Assembly: GCA_034509925.1 (NCBI GenBank)
Contig: CM067528.1
Location: 11,682,501-11,746,500, forward strand
Direction: 5' to 3'
DNA from: Hirudinaria manillensis
Lineage: Eukaryota > Annelida > Clitellata > Hirudinida > Hirudinidae
DNA length: 64,000 nt
Positions 32,570 through 42,295 of the stretch are shown here, in pieces. A program made the position numbers and the translations under genes. The notes below the pieces were generated by a model that ran no database searches, was not told the origin of the DNA, and was given only the letters and a program-made list of their open reading frames with translations. Numbering within the stretch: position 1 is the stretch's first letter; each line of letters begins with the position of its first letter.

Positions 32570-34202
32570 ATGTATTTCGGGTATTTCATGATCATACTAT
32601 TTTTGGCTGGCTCTTTCCAAGCGAGGAACGTCATAAATAAAGGATGGTATCATGATAGTGATGAAGATACGAACATGGATACGATGAAAAGACTGATGAC
32701 GACTATCACATCAATGATGATGATGACGACGACGACTACGACGACGATTATGATGATGATGATCACGACGATGAAGATGATGACGACGACGATGACGATG
32801 ATGATGTAGATGGTGACGATGTTTTTGCTTCAAAAAAATATATTCCTAAACAAATTATTCGATCGTGGCAACGATGATAATGATATCGATGAAGGACGTG
32901 ATTAGAAAAAGTTGTGCTGTTGTGTTGTGTTGTGGTTGTGCGACTGACTTTGTTGCTGGCAGACGAATAAGCAACGGGAAATAAAAGGGCGGCAAAAAAA
33001 ATACATTTGTAATGACGAACAAAACAATTTACCAAAGAAGATGGATAAGAGCCGATTTTATGATAATCGTATTCTATTTTCATAACCCTTTGATGATTAA
33101 TTATATTATTATTATTATTATTATTATTTAACTTTTAATGTTTAACTATTACTATTTAATTACAATTTATTTAATTATAATTTAATAATTATAATTAAAA
33201 ATAATTGACTATTTAAATATTTAAAGTTTGTTTTTATTATTATTATTATTTAATCATTTTGACCTTCAACTAAACCTCAACGTCGTCCTTGACCTATTTG
33301 GCAGATATCGTCTGCTGGACTTGCAGGAGTAGAAAAAGTAACGACGAGTGCAGCAACGTGTCACCTTTGACCCCGTGCCCTAGAGGTAATACTATTACTA
33401 TTACTATTACCGCTATTATTCATTATGTTTTATTATTTTTTAAAATAGAATTTTTATATAATTTAATGCTATTTAACGATAATAATATTATATATCATCT
33501 TAAATAGACATGAATCTCTGCAAGAACATTCACCACTTCCAAGATCGAGATTTGGCCACCATAAACGTCACCAAGGTGTGTGCCAACCACCTGCAATGCA
33601 CCAACCTGGGTTGTCATGGAGACGATGGAGGAATGAAGGTGATGATAATGATGATGACGACGTAGGGAAACAAAAAGAATTTCATGTGTTTTTTTTTTAT
33701 TCTTCTTAAAAATAAAATAAATCTTTTTAAAAAATGAAATTATCCATTCTATTTGGTAGTACAGACATTTAAATATAGATATTACTTTATTATTATATTG
33801 ATTACACATAAATTACATTAATAATATTTTATTATATTTATTATATTAATTATATTATATATTTATTATATTGCACATAAATATAATAATAATAATGATG
33901 TTGCTTGGTCTTTGTGCTTACCATTTCATTCTTTTCTCATTGTTTTGGCACAGTTTTTAATAATTTTCCTAATAAAATTGCATAATATCGCCCGTTAAAC
34001 TGCTGCTTCAATCCAGGTGTGTTCTACCTGTTGCGACTACAGCATGTGCAACCAATTGGTGGCCACTGACCCCGTAATGGCCTTCAACCTGACCTACATT
34101 CGCTCCACGGCGAACTCTGACCTATTTAACCTCGTTTTAATGACCGTAGCGTTGTTTTTGTCGAATCTTGAGATTTTAAGACATTGTCGTGGTTTTCTTT
34201 AA
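32570..34202 (+). CDS. Ly6/uPAR three-finger protein, secreted or GPI-anchored
   Basis: Four-exon model: 32570-32657, 33305-33385, 33508-33638, 34017-34202; 161 residues. Exon 1 encodes a signal peptide (hydrophobic residues 5-16). Exons 2-4 encode a cysteine-rich Ly6/uPAR (LU) domain. It opens 'CWTC', a usual LU start, and ends with the diagnostic C-x2-CC-x4-CN ('CSTCCDYSMCN'); twelve cysteines are present in all. A C-terminal hydrophobic stretch follows, as in GPI-anchored members such as Drosophila Sleepless/Quiver. It is followed by a short basic end, so a simple membrane anchor is also possible. LU proteins bind receptors or channels at the cell surface; the partner here is unknown. The exon 1 donor (ATA|GTGATG) is the weakest junction. 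It was chosen because it keeps phase 1 and gives a signal peptide. Confidence 0.75.
32700..32830. repeat. (GAT/GAC)n tract in Ly6-like intron 1
   Basis: A trinucleotide tract that alternates GAT and GAC. It lies just downstream of the exon 1 donor. One frame reads as a run of Asp with occasional Tyr, His and Glu. Confidence 0.9.
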
Positions 34203-35434
34203 TTAATTAATTAAGTTTTAATTATCAACCGTGCGAAAATAACAGTTTTGCTATTAATAACGTGCATAAATTAAATTAATTTGCTTAATTAATTCAGGAT
34301 ACCTTTTATTAAATTTTATTTTAAATTTATTATTTTAAATTTTAATTTATTTATTTTGAAATGCTTGGTGTAATAAACTGTTTAGTAAATTTCAAAGGAT
34401 CCATGAAAATGACGATCCTGCTAATTCGGTTTGCATAATAAGAACTTATTGGCTTGTTTCTTATCAACAACTGTTAACAATGAATACAAGACTAAGAATA
34501 AAGCAAGACGTTGCTTATGAAGTATCAAATTGTAACTTTTGTTGTACAGTACTGAGTATTGTTGTACAGTACATCAAGTATTGGTGTCTTTCCATCACAA
34601 TATCAGGTAATTCTATTACATTATTGCGTTACTATTTGACACACCAACGATTGAAATAATACTAAATATTACTAAATTTTTCCCCTGCAAATCCGAGTCA
34701 AAAATAGCAGAAAACAGAAAATTCTGGGAAGCCAGTTTCTCTGTTGATCACATGAGAAGGAAACATTTTCATCGCGAGAACATCGTATTTCTTTCATCAT
34801 TCATTCAGTGTTTTACTTCATCATTTTTTTTGTGTGCAGATTTTCCGCTTATTTTCCATTAAATCTGCAATTTCTCGCGCAATAATCTTCAATCAGGCAA
34901 ACCTGGGTCTCATTAATTAAACCTAAATGATTTATAAAACAGATTTTTCTAATTTCTGTCGCGTATACATCAATCACTTTATTAATCACACAACTTTCAC
35001 ACAATAAATTATCGTTTATTATCTTATTAGCCGTAATACTTTGATTTTATAAGTTGCTAGATTCCTTATAAATCTTAAAATTGCATCCAATAATAAAAAC
35101 ATTTGTTTTATTTATTGCAATTGATGTAGATTAATAATAATATATGGATAACTTTTTATTATCGGAAGGACAAAGATTGATTTTAAAGCACAAGGAAACA
35201 AAGTGATTGAGTGATTGAACAAGTGATTGAAAATTCTGATTGAAAACTTGCTATAAATTTGCTGTTCCTTAAAAAGGCACAAGTACATCAATTCATAGAT
35301 CGGTGTTTCATTTTCTTTGCTTCAAAATAATTAAAATGCTCGTTAAAATTAAAACGTCATTTTTGACAATAAAAAGTCACCGAATGGTATTTAAAATGTT
35401 TGATTTTCTCCCCGTGGATGCACCAGGAAGGCCA
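34203..35434. other. Intergenic region between the Ly6-like gene and the globin pair
   Basis: AT-rich sequence in which neither gene nor mobile element was recognised on either strand. Confidence 0.5.
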
Positions 35435-35676
35435 TCAGGGGTAGACCAATAATTTGTGCAGCCTCGCCAAACACCTTCCCAGGTTTGAAATCGTGTCATA
35501 TTTCGACCATTCCACGTAATGTAAGACCTCGGAGAGGGAGTTGCTGAATGCCTGCAAATGGAATGTCAATTTCTGAATGAATGTATTTACAATGGAGTCA
35601 CCTCAAAGCATATATCGTTCAATCTTTTTCAAATCTCGGATTTTAATTGTATTGTTGTTGTTGGAGAGCCTTTTTA

Positions 35677-35750
<74 letters not shown>

Positions 35751-37007
35751 TAATAATAATAATAATAATAATAAATCAATTGCATTAATTTAATTAGCAT
35801 AATTCTTTAGCATGTTCAGGATGCCATGGAAAAAAAGCCTTCACACCATCATAGACTCAGGATTCAAATGCTCCAATCCGCTTCCAAAGGCTTTCTTGAT
35901 AGATGACAAAAAGTAATTTATGTGAGCGTCGGACTTTAGACTTGTGATGAATGTGTCCACAGCTAACAGGATTTTCCAGGCAATTAACTGCTTCTCTACT
36001 TTCGACTTTCGAAGAAGACTGTGGGAACCTTTGTGGTCCTTCACCAACCTAGGAAAAGGCATTCATTGGCATCCATTTAATAGAATTTAAACTTACTATT
36101 GGAATATTGTTTTAATGACGGGATTTATTAATAACTGGTGGTGCCCAGCCACGCGTTGCTGTGGCTCAATATGATTTTCGAAAAAATTGATTGTATTTTT
36201 ACATGATATAGTTGTGGCATATATATGAAACCTTTATACAAACACTCCTCTAATCGAGCACTATGTTGTGCCAAAATTTTAAAGCAATTGGTTAAGTGCT
36301 TTCAGAGAACATTTGCACATTACAAACACACATTGCATTTTTATTTATATAGATTCGGCCGCTTAAGGACGTGGGTGACCTTAAGTATTTGTAATATCGG
36401 TGGTTGATATATCATCTTTTATCTCATCAAATGCTTAAAATATAATTCCTTAATTATTTACATTTAGCCCTTTTTTCAATCGGAAGAATTCCGGCCCACA
36501 TTCTATAAGAAGCCATGGCAACAAAATAATAAAATGATATTTGCTAGTTTCTACATATCTTCTCAATATACATGTAAGTGCTATTATGAAATTACTGCGC
36601 AAAGAGTTTTTCCGCAACGACTTTTTGTCTGGCAGGGTTGGCCATTATTTGCTCCCACAATTCGAATAAATCCTTCCTATCTTCTAAAAAGCAAGTCACA
36701 TAACGATGAAGGTCATCTGACAGTGCTTCATTTGTGCAGACTAAGATCAGCCAAATAATTTCATTTCTCATTTTCTATTCGAACGACCGTTAAATGATTT
36801 TGAACCAGAAATATTCATCATATCCAAACTATTTGAATTAATTCAAAATAATTTGATTCGCCTTAAAGATTTCCAACTAAATGATTCCCCCGAACTATTG
36901 AAAACAACACGAGCGTCTATTTCCAGATTTTATTCAATGCCAAAAGTCGAATCACACTGGACTCCATGGAAACGTGACGCAATCCAAAGAAAAGACAACA
37001 TTAGCAT
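35435..37007 (-). CDS. Divergent secreted globin-like protein
   Basis: Four exons in transcript order: 37007-36956, 36740-36596, 36048-35847, 35551-35435; phases 1, 2, 0; 171 residues. Exon 1 reads as a signal peptide beginning MLMLSFLWIAS. The second intron falls in phase 2 after a helix-B-like 'AEKLFAQ', and the third in phase 0 just before 'AF'. These are the classic globin intron positions and phases, and the same as in the neighbouring canonical globin. Other support is 'DLFELW' (helix-A Trp) and 'LIAWKILLAVDTFITSL' (helix E). No His sits at the expected E7 (Trp in my alignment) or F8 (Phe/Ala) sites, so haem binding is doubtful. A (TAA)n array lies in the last intron, and a retroelement-like fragment lies in the intron before exon 3. 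The signal-peptide exon is the least certain. The family call rests on intron positions and weak similarity and could be wrong. Confidence 0.55.
35677..35774. repeat. (TAA)n microsatellite in the divergent globin intron
   Basis: About 32 copies of AAT/TAA with one AAC. It appears as poly-Tyr on the other strand and is not coding. Confidence 0.97.
36120..36370 (+). mobile_element. Possible non-LTR retroelement (RTE/SINE) 3' fragment
   Basis: It contains CCCAGCCACGCGTTGCTGTGG (36144-36164), a motif I recall from 3' regions of animal RTE-type elements. Some 160 bases later there is 'ACAAACACACATTGCATTTTTATTTATATAGAT', a typical tail of such elements and the SINEs that share it. It carries no open frame and lies within an intron of the divergent globin gene. 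The identification is from memory of the motif. Confidence 0.4.
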
Positions 37008-37307
37008 CCAATCATCCTAAACGATGGAACATGGCTCGGTGGATTTGCACGGACGATGAACTGGAAATGCTGACCTTCAGAGTCCAAGGTCACTCGAATA
37101 TCTCTCTCGTACCCTGAGGTGATGTTATTTGGCAATTTTGGCTCGTTTGGCGAAGAAGCAAGAAGTTTTGTCAAAGAGAAGTCTCAAAGACAAAGAAGTC
37201 ATCCATAAGTTTAAGAGTTAAAACTGCAAGTCGAGTCTATTGTATTAATCGCGGTGTGTTTTTTTTTTAAGGAGGGGCCTGGAAATCATTCATCTGAAGT
37301 GAGTCAT

Positions 37308-38396
37308 CTACGAAAGAATCTTCTTGGCAAGGTTGTTCAAGCACTGATTCCATGCATGATGGTCGTAGCAGTGTCCGACGACAGATGGAAGAACGTGATG
37401 CAGGGCATCAACGAATGCCTTCAAGGAAAAATAATAATTAATTAATATTAATTTGCATTTAAATACGATTTGCCAAAGTGAATTACTAATAAATAAATAT
37501 TCGAAATATTAGAAGCTTCATCAGCATCTTATTTGAATCAATGAGACTTTATATCAACTGACAGCAGCATATTTTGCTGGGATGTGCCTCTCAAGATGCT
37601 GGTTGTGGAGGTGAGTGAGCTGTGCCTTCAAAGCCTGCTCCTGGTCCAAAAGGGTGACGACGATGTCCAAGCCGTTCAATACCCTCAGGGTGAAGGCCAC
37701 GAATTCAGGGGAGTCTGGGTCATTGGCGTTGACCCTGTGGAAAAGCTGGGCGGATTCCGGAGCTAGCTTGAAGAGACTGTGAAGATTGAAAGAGAAGTTA
37801 ATTAAGGATTGAAGGTGATTGGAAATAAAGTCTATTATCCACTTCCAATTTTTTTTGAAGACATGAGTGGTTCTTTTCAATTACGGTCTGCGAGTCAATT
37901 TGGAAGTTTCCAACTATTTTAAAACTCTGAACTCTCAGCATTTTAATGTAAACTGAATTTTGAGATACAAATGAATCATGTACAAGCGCTCGTCTCAGCT
38001 ACCAAGCTGACCCAAAATTTGAAACATCAGCAGAAACATTCATCAGTGACATAACTATGTTGCTTTTGTTAGCAACGATGTCTAAATTTATCAACAAATT
38101 AATAAAATCTAAATCAATCTAAGTTGACTAATTGAATCTGCATTCGGATTTTAATTTTCTTTCTTAGAATTTCAGAAGTTAAAAAACATATAACAACAAA
38201 CTGTGAAGTTGGTAAATTAAACTGGAAATATAACTGACGTTCTGTAAACAGCCTGGGCCAAAGCAACTCTGTCAGAACTGTCGGCATATGCCTCTCTCCA
38301 CTGAGTCTGTACTTTGATGGCGGACAGCTCAGGGCAGACGTGACTTGCCATGGCACAAGCTGCGCCAAAAAGGACTGCGATCAATAGGCTTTTCAT
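37308..38396 (-). CDS. Annelid-type extracellular globin (haemoglobin chain)
   Basis: Three coding exons in transcript order: 38396-38239, 37776-37563, 37418-37308; phases 2 and 0 (the B12.2 and G7.0 globin introns); 160 residues. Residues 1-17 are a signal peptide. The mature chain starts near C21 with 'CPELSAIKVQTQW'. F65 is at CD1, and the proximal His F8 is H113 in 'HLHNQHLERHIP'. The C-terminal helix carries 'HCYDHHAWNQC' (C141, C150), matching the annelid pattern 'RCYDREAWDAC', so the N-to-C intrachain disulfide is present. Such chains assemble into giant blood haemoglobins (erythrocruorin) that carry O2 extracellularly. Oddly, the distal position E7 is F81, where annelid chains normally have His in 'F.AH..RV'. 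An untranslated first exon and a TATA box lie upstream. Confidence 0.92.
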
Positions 38397-38676
38397 TTTC
38401 ACCTGAAAACAATTAATCAATTAAGAATATCTTATAAAAACAAAAAGTTAGAGTAAAATTATGCACATTAAAATCCAGATGCAATATATTAAACAATGCT
38501 CAATTACGCCAGGCATTAAATTCTTAATCTAGAATATCTGTCGAACTTAGGGTTGAAAGAATCGTTTTGATGTTCCAAAAGTTCTTTTTCAAATTATCTT
38601 ACCTCAGGGCACAACACACTAGCTTCTGCTTCGCTCGCTAAGTTGCAAAACTTTCAGATGTTCTCCACTTTTTATA
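38397..38676 (-). promoter_or_regulatory. Globin core promoter and 5'UTR exon
   Basis: Reading the minus strand: TATAAAAA at 38676-38669, then an untranslated exon ending CCCTGAG at 38603 with donor GTAAGA. A 200-base intron follows, with acceptor TTTTCAG at 38405-38403, and then six 5'UTR bases before the ATG. Initiation is expected about 30 bases after the TATA box, near 38640. The layout gives a small noncoding exon 1, which suits a strongly expressed gene. Confidence 0.7.
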
Positions 38677-40086
38677 GGTAACTTTGTTGGACTTTGGATA
38701 GACTCTCGAGAAACAGTTGCCATCGTTTTGGATGTTTCTTGGCGAACTATGAACTGCATTCAACTCTCCTCAAAGTTGAGGCCTGTTCAATGTTTCATTT
38801 TTCATTGTTCGGAGAAAAAAACATTTTCGTAACAAATGAATGAAAATACCAATAAAACTCTCTCTGAATGTACAGTGGTCGTCATATCTCTAAGCGGACC
38901 ACCTTTTTTTGCATAACTTTCGTAAATATTCATTTTATGTTATGAAATTTGGCTATGTAATTTAAATTCTAGTATGAAATCTTATTATAAAGTTAGAAAC
39001 GAATTTAGTATATTTTAAATTTAGAGAATTTTGTTTTTCAACATTTCTTCAAAATCCAATTAACGAGAAATTTTTTAATATAACTTTTCATTTTTTCTCA
39101 AAGGAATTTGTGGTGTTAAAAAATAATTTCGATTGAACAAATTCTGTTTCAATCAGTTAAAGTACAGTAAAGTTTACTCAGTTTATTAATGTGGTAAAGT
39201 GCATTTTCATTCATTATATTTTGTGAATATAGATGTAACTAGGGTATTAAGTGGAATTTATGTTGACATGCAATTTGGTTTGAAATTTTGCCGGGGGAAA
39301 AGTTACACTGTCATCGGCATGGATGAAACATCATTTGAAATAATAGTCTAGACCGCACAATGGATGACTTCTGCTAAACGTTTATCACTATAAATTGCAG
39401 AGTAAATATCTGATCCGGGGCTTGGGTAGATTTAAAATTTAACATTGATATTTGACAAATTTCCTTCAACTATTCCTCATGCCCTCTGTCGATCACTGTG
39501 GTTACTAGATGCTTTCCAACGTTCTTCTATCTCGTTTATGCTTGTTTATTTATATAAATCGCCTTATATCCATCCGTCCATCCAACTAGCACTTCGCTAG
39601 TATTGACAAAGTCAAATGCTTCCCAACAAAGTATTTTATATCAGTTTTTAGTTAGGCATTTCACTAGCCAAAAATACATTTCTATTACTTTCACTAAAAA
39701 ATTAATATGCGAAAAATTAATAGGCCAAATCATTAAACAAAATGTAACATAATAAACATTATGTAAATTGTATAAGACAATTTTACTGTTGAAAATGTTT
39801 GGACCGAAAAGGGATACGATTTTAGTCGTTAAACTAAGCTTATAATTTTAGAAGTTAAATAAATACAATTTACAAATGATTATTTCGATTAAGCGATATC
39901 AGCTTGATAAAGGAGCTAAATTAAGAAAAAAATGTTTCACTTTCGCTTGATAATCTGGATTCGTTGTCGTTTGCTTGTTGGCTGAGCGGTTTTGGATAGT
40001 TTTTTGTTTTTGGTTCCGGAGGCTTACGTTGCAATCGCGAATATATTTCATCGGACTTTTGATCAAACTTATTCATTTAGAAAAAA
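38677..40086. other. Intergenic region between globin and SRP9
   Basis: It contains TACAGTGGTCGTCATATCTC and following bases at 38872-38905, which resembles a DNA-transposon terminal repeat after a TA. A stretch near 39575-39605 ends 'AACTAGCACTTCGCTAGTA'. No transposase or gene was seen. The SRP9 promoter should be at the right end. Confidence 0.5.
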
Positions 40087-40817
40087 ATGACATATTTTAC
40101 TTCGTGGGAAGAATTTTCTAAGGAAGTTGAAAGACTTTATACCGAAGACCCGATGCGCGTAAGTTGACATATGACATATTGTTGTTGAAATTTATCAGTT
40201 GTTTTTGAGTAAGTGCTTCTCGATTTAGTATCAATAGCCTGTTTTTTAAAACTGAGTTTATTATCAGGTGAATCTAACAAATTGTGGTTAAGAATTAGCA
40301 GGTGATTTGATAAACAGATCGTTGATTATTTTTTTCAGTGTCGCTATGTTATCAAATACAACCATGCAAAGGGACAAGTTGTTGTGAAAATGACTGATGA
40401 CAGAGTAGTCAGTATAATTTTTTTTTTAATTAGTTTGTTTAAAATGTTAGAATTTCTGGACCTAAACTACATTTTTGTTGACTCACTTTAGACTCTGTTT
40501 GAGAAACATTTAATTTTGTGGACTTTTATAGACTTTATGTTGCTTAATGTTGTGATTCAAGCAATTTGGAAAATAGGAATTGATCATTCTGATGACTTGA
40601 CATATGACTCGAATGAAGGCTTAACTTAGAATTTGATGGATCATTCTATTTATGTTTTTACTGTGAATAATATAAATCTAAATAGTTGAAATAAGCCTTT
40701 TTTTTTCAGTGTTTGCAATATAGATCAGAGCATGCCCAAGATGTTAGGAAAATTGAAAAGTTTACTGGTCAATTGATGAGGCACATGGCTTCAAAGGATG
40801 CTGTCCACAATAAATAA
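40087..40817 (+). CDS. SRP9: Signal recognition particle 9 kDa protein
   Basis: Three exons, all phase 0: 40087-40158, 40339-40407, 40710-40817; 82 residues against 86 in human. The start 'TSWEEFSKEVERLY', the middle 'VVVKMTDDRVCLQY' and 'AQDVRKIEKFTGQLMRHMASK' align end to end with human SRP9 ('TWEEFSRAAEKLY', 'LCVKVTDDLVCLVY', '[21 protein letters not shown]'). SRP9 pairs with SRP14 on the SRP RNA Alu domain and slows translation elongation while ribosomes dock at the ER. The stop overlaps an AATAAATAAATAAA run that may serve for polyadenylation; another AATAAA is at 40903-40908. Confidence 0.96.
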
Positions 40818-42295
40818 ATAAATTTATATTTAGTACAATTACTTCACACCTTAGTTACACAATAATAATAAATAATGATGTCTACAGTTTGTTAATTATC
40901 AGAATAAATATTGTCCAATTACTTGTGCCAATCTTTACTGGAGACTCAGATTTTAGTTCGATCACATTTTCAGCTAGAAAGCATGTTTAAGAAAATATTC
41001 AGAAGTTCTAATAGATGAACAATGATCCCTGATCACTCAAAATTCTGATCTGGAACAATTTGATAATTATTTTTATGCATGGAAAGGTACTTTTGCAGGG
41101 ATATTTTTTAGTTATCATTCATAATGACATTCAGTAGCGAGTTGGGATGATTATAACTCCTAGCAACACAGCCTTCTGAAGGATGTAAATCAAAAGGAAG
41201 ATTTCCACTCAATGCCACATACAAAACAACTTATGAACTCCATATGTCGAATTTATCCTGCCACTCTGTAATATTTGCAAGTATTCGACCAGAACTACAA
41301 GGAAGCCTACATTTCAATGTATCAAGAAGAAACTGAATAGTTTTTAATGTACTTGGATTAAATGATGACAATATGTCTTCCTATTGGAACTTCACTTTCA
41401 AAGATTTAAATTTAAGTGGGCCTGAAATGAAAAGGATGGTTTACTCAATTTTATCTCAGGAGCTTCAAAGGCTATGTGCTGGCCTCTGGCGAGATCCAAT
41501 TAAAATATCAATTAATTAAATTAATCACATTTATTCACCAGGTGGATTTCTCAATAAAAGAAACTGAAGAATTGTTTGGAAAAATTTCGACATAGATGAA
41601 CGAATATCTTGTCATTGAAGCAAATATTAAGTTTTTCCGATTCCTAAACCTGAGAACGATTCACATTTGAGAGGGGATTACTTTGATTTACTTGAAAAGC
41701 TCCCACTGCTTATTCAGTACAAAATAGATATTGTACTAGCTATATGTAAATCTTAAGTACTATCAATACTGAAACTACTGCCGATTGATGTAAGACAAAG
41801 ATTAAAGGTTATGATTTATAAATATGAAATATAATATTGGCGCCCATGTTTTTATTTTCATTTCTGAGAAACTTCTGTACTTTTGGCATCTAAAACAATT
41901 ATTACAATCATTTCGACATAAAAGCATGTTTAAAAAACTTTTTAAAGTTTTTATTTAAATTCTGAATGAAATTAACATAAAAATAGAAACATTCTGAGGT
42001 CGAAATTCTTACTGGCAATAGGTAAAGATGATTTTGGGTCACTCCAAGACGCGCCTAAGAAATCGGATGGAATATTATTTATTAACAATCAGAGGCATAT
42101 AACTCTGTAAATGGAGAAAAGGGAAGTGATGGATATTCTTTCTGTTCAAAAATTGCGAGAATTCTAAAATTTAAAAAGCAAAAGAACATTGTTCAGCGGT
42201 TATGGTTTGACAATTATTTACAATGAAAAGAATATTTCTCAACGAATTAGTGTAAAAAATAAATAAAAATACATTATATATGTATTATATGCGCT
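40818..42295. other. Intergenic region with a kinase-like relic
   Basis: Beyond the relic at about 41108-41310, no continuous coding sequence was found. The right end is the 3' flank of the Kir gene. Confidence 0.5.
41108..41310 (-). pseudogene. Protein-kinase-domain fragment with an in-frame stop
   Basis: One minus-strand frame reads 'DKFDIWSS*VVLYVALSGNLPFD', which resembles kinase subdomains IX-X ('D.WSLGV.LYV.LSG.LPF'). A TAA at 41233-41231 replaces the usual Leu/Gly segment, and another TAA closes the frame at 41110-41108. No other kinase subdomain and no flanking splice sites were identified. It looks like the remnant of a decayed gene copy. The similarity is short, so chance is not fully excluded. 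Confidence 0.4.

Noticed and set aside
36764..37020. Open plus-strand stretch of about 85 codons with a plausible protein-like composition
   Set aside because: It is antisense to the divergent globin signal-peptide exon and intron, has no start codon, and no homology was recognised; an upstream exon joined to it in phase was equally unidentifiable.
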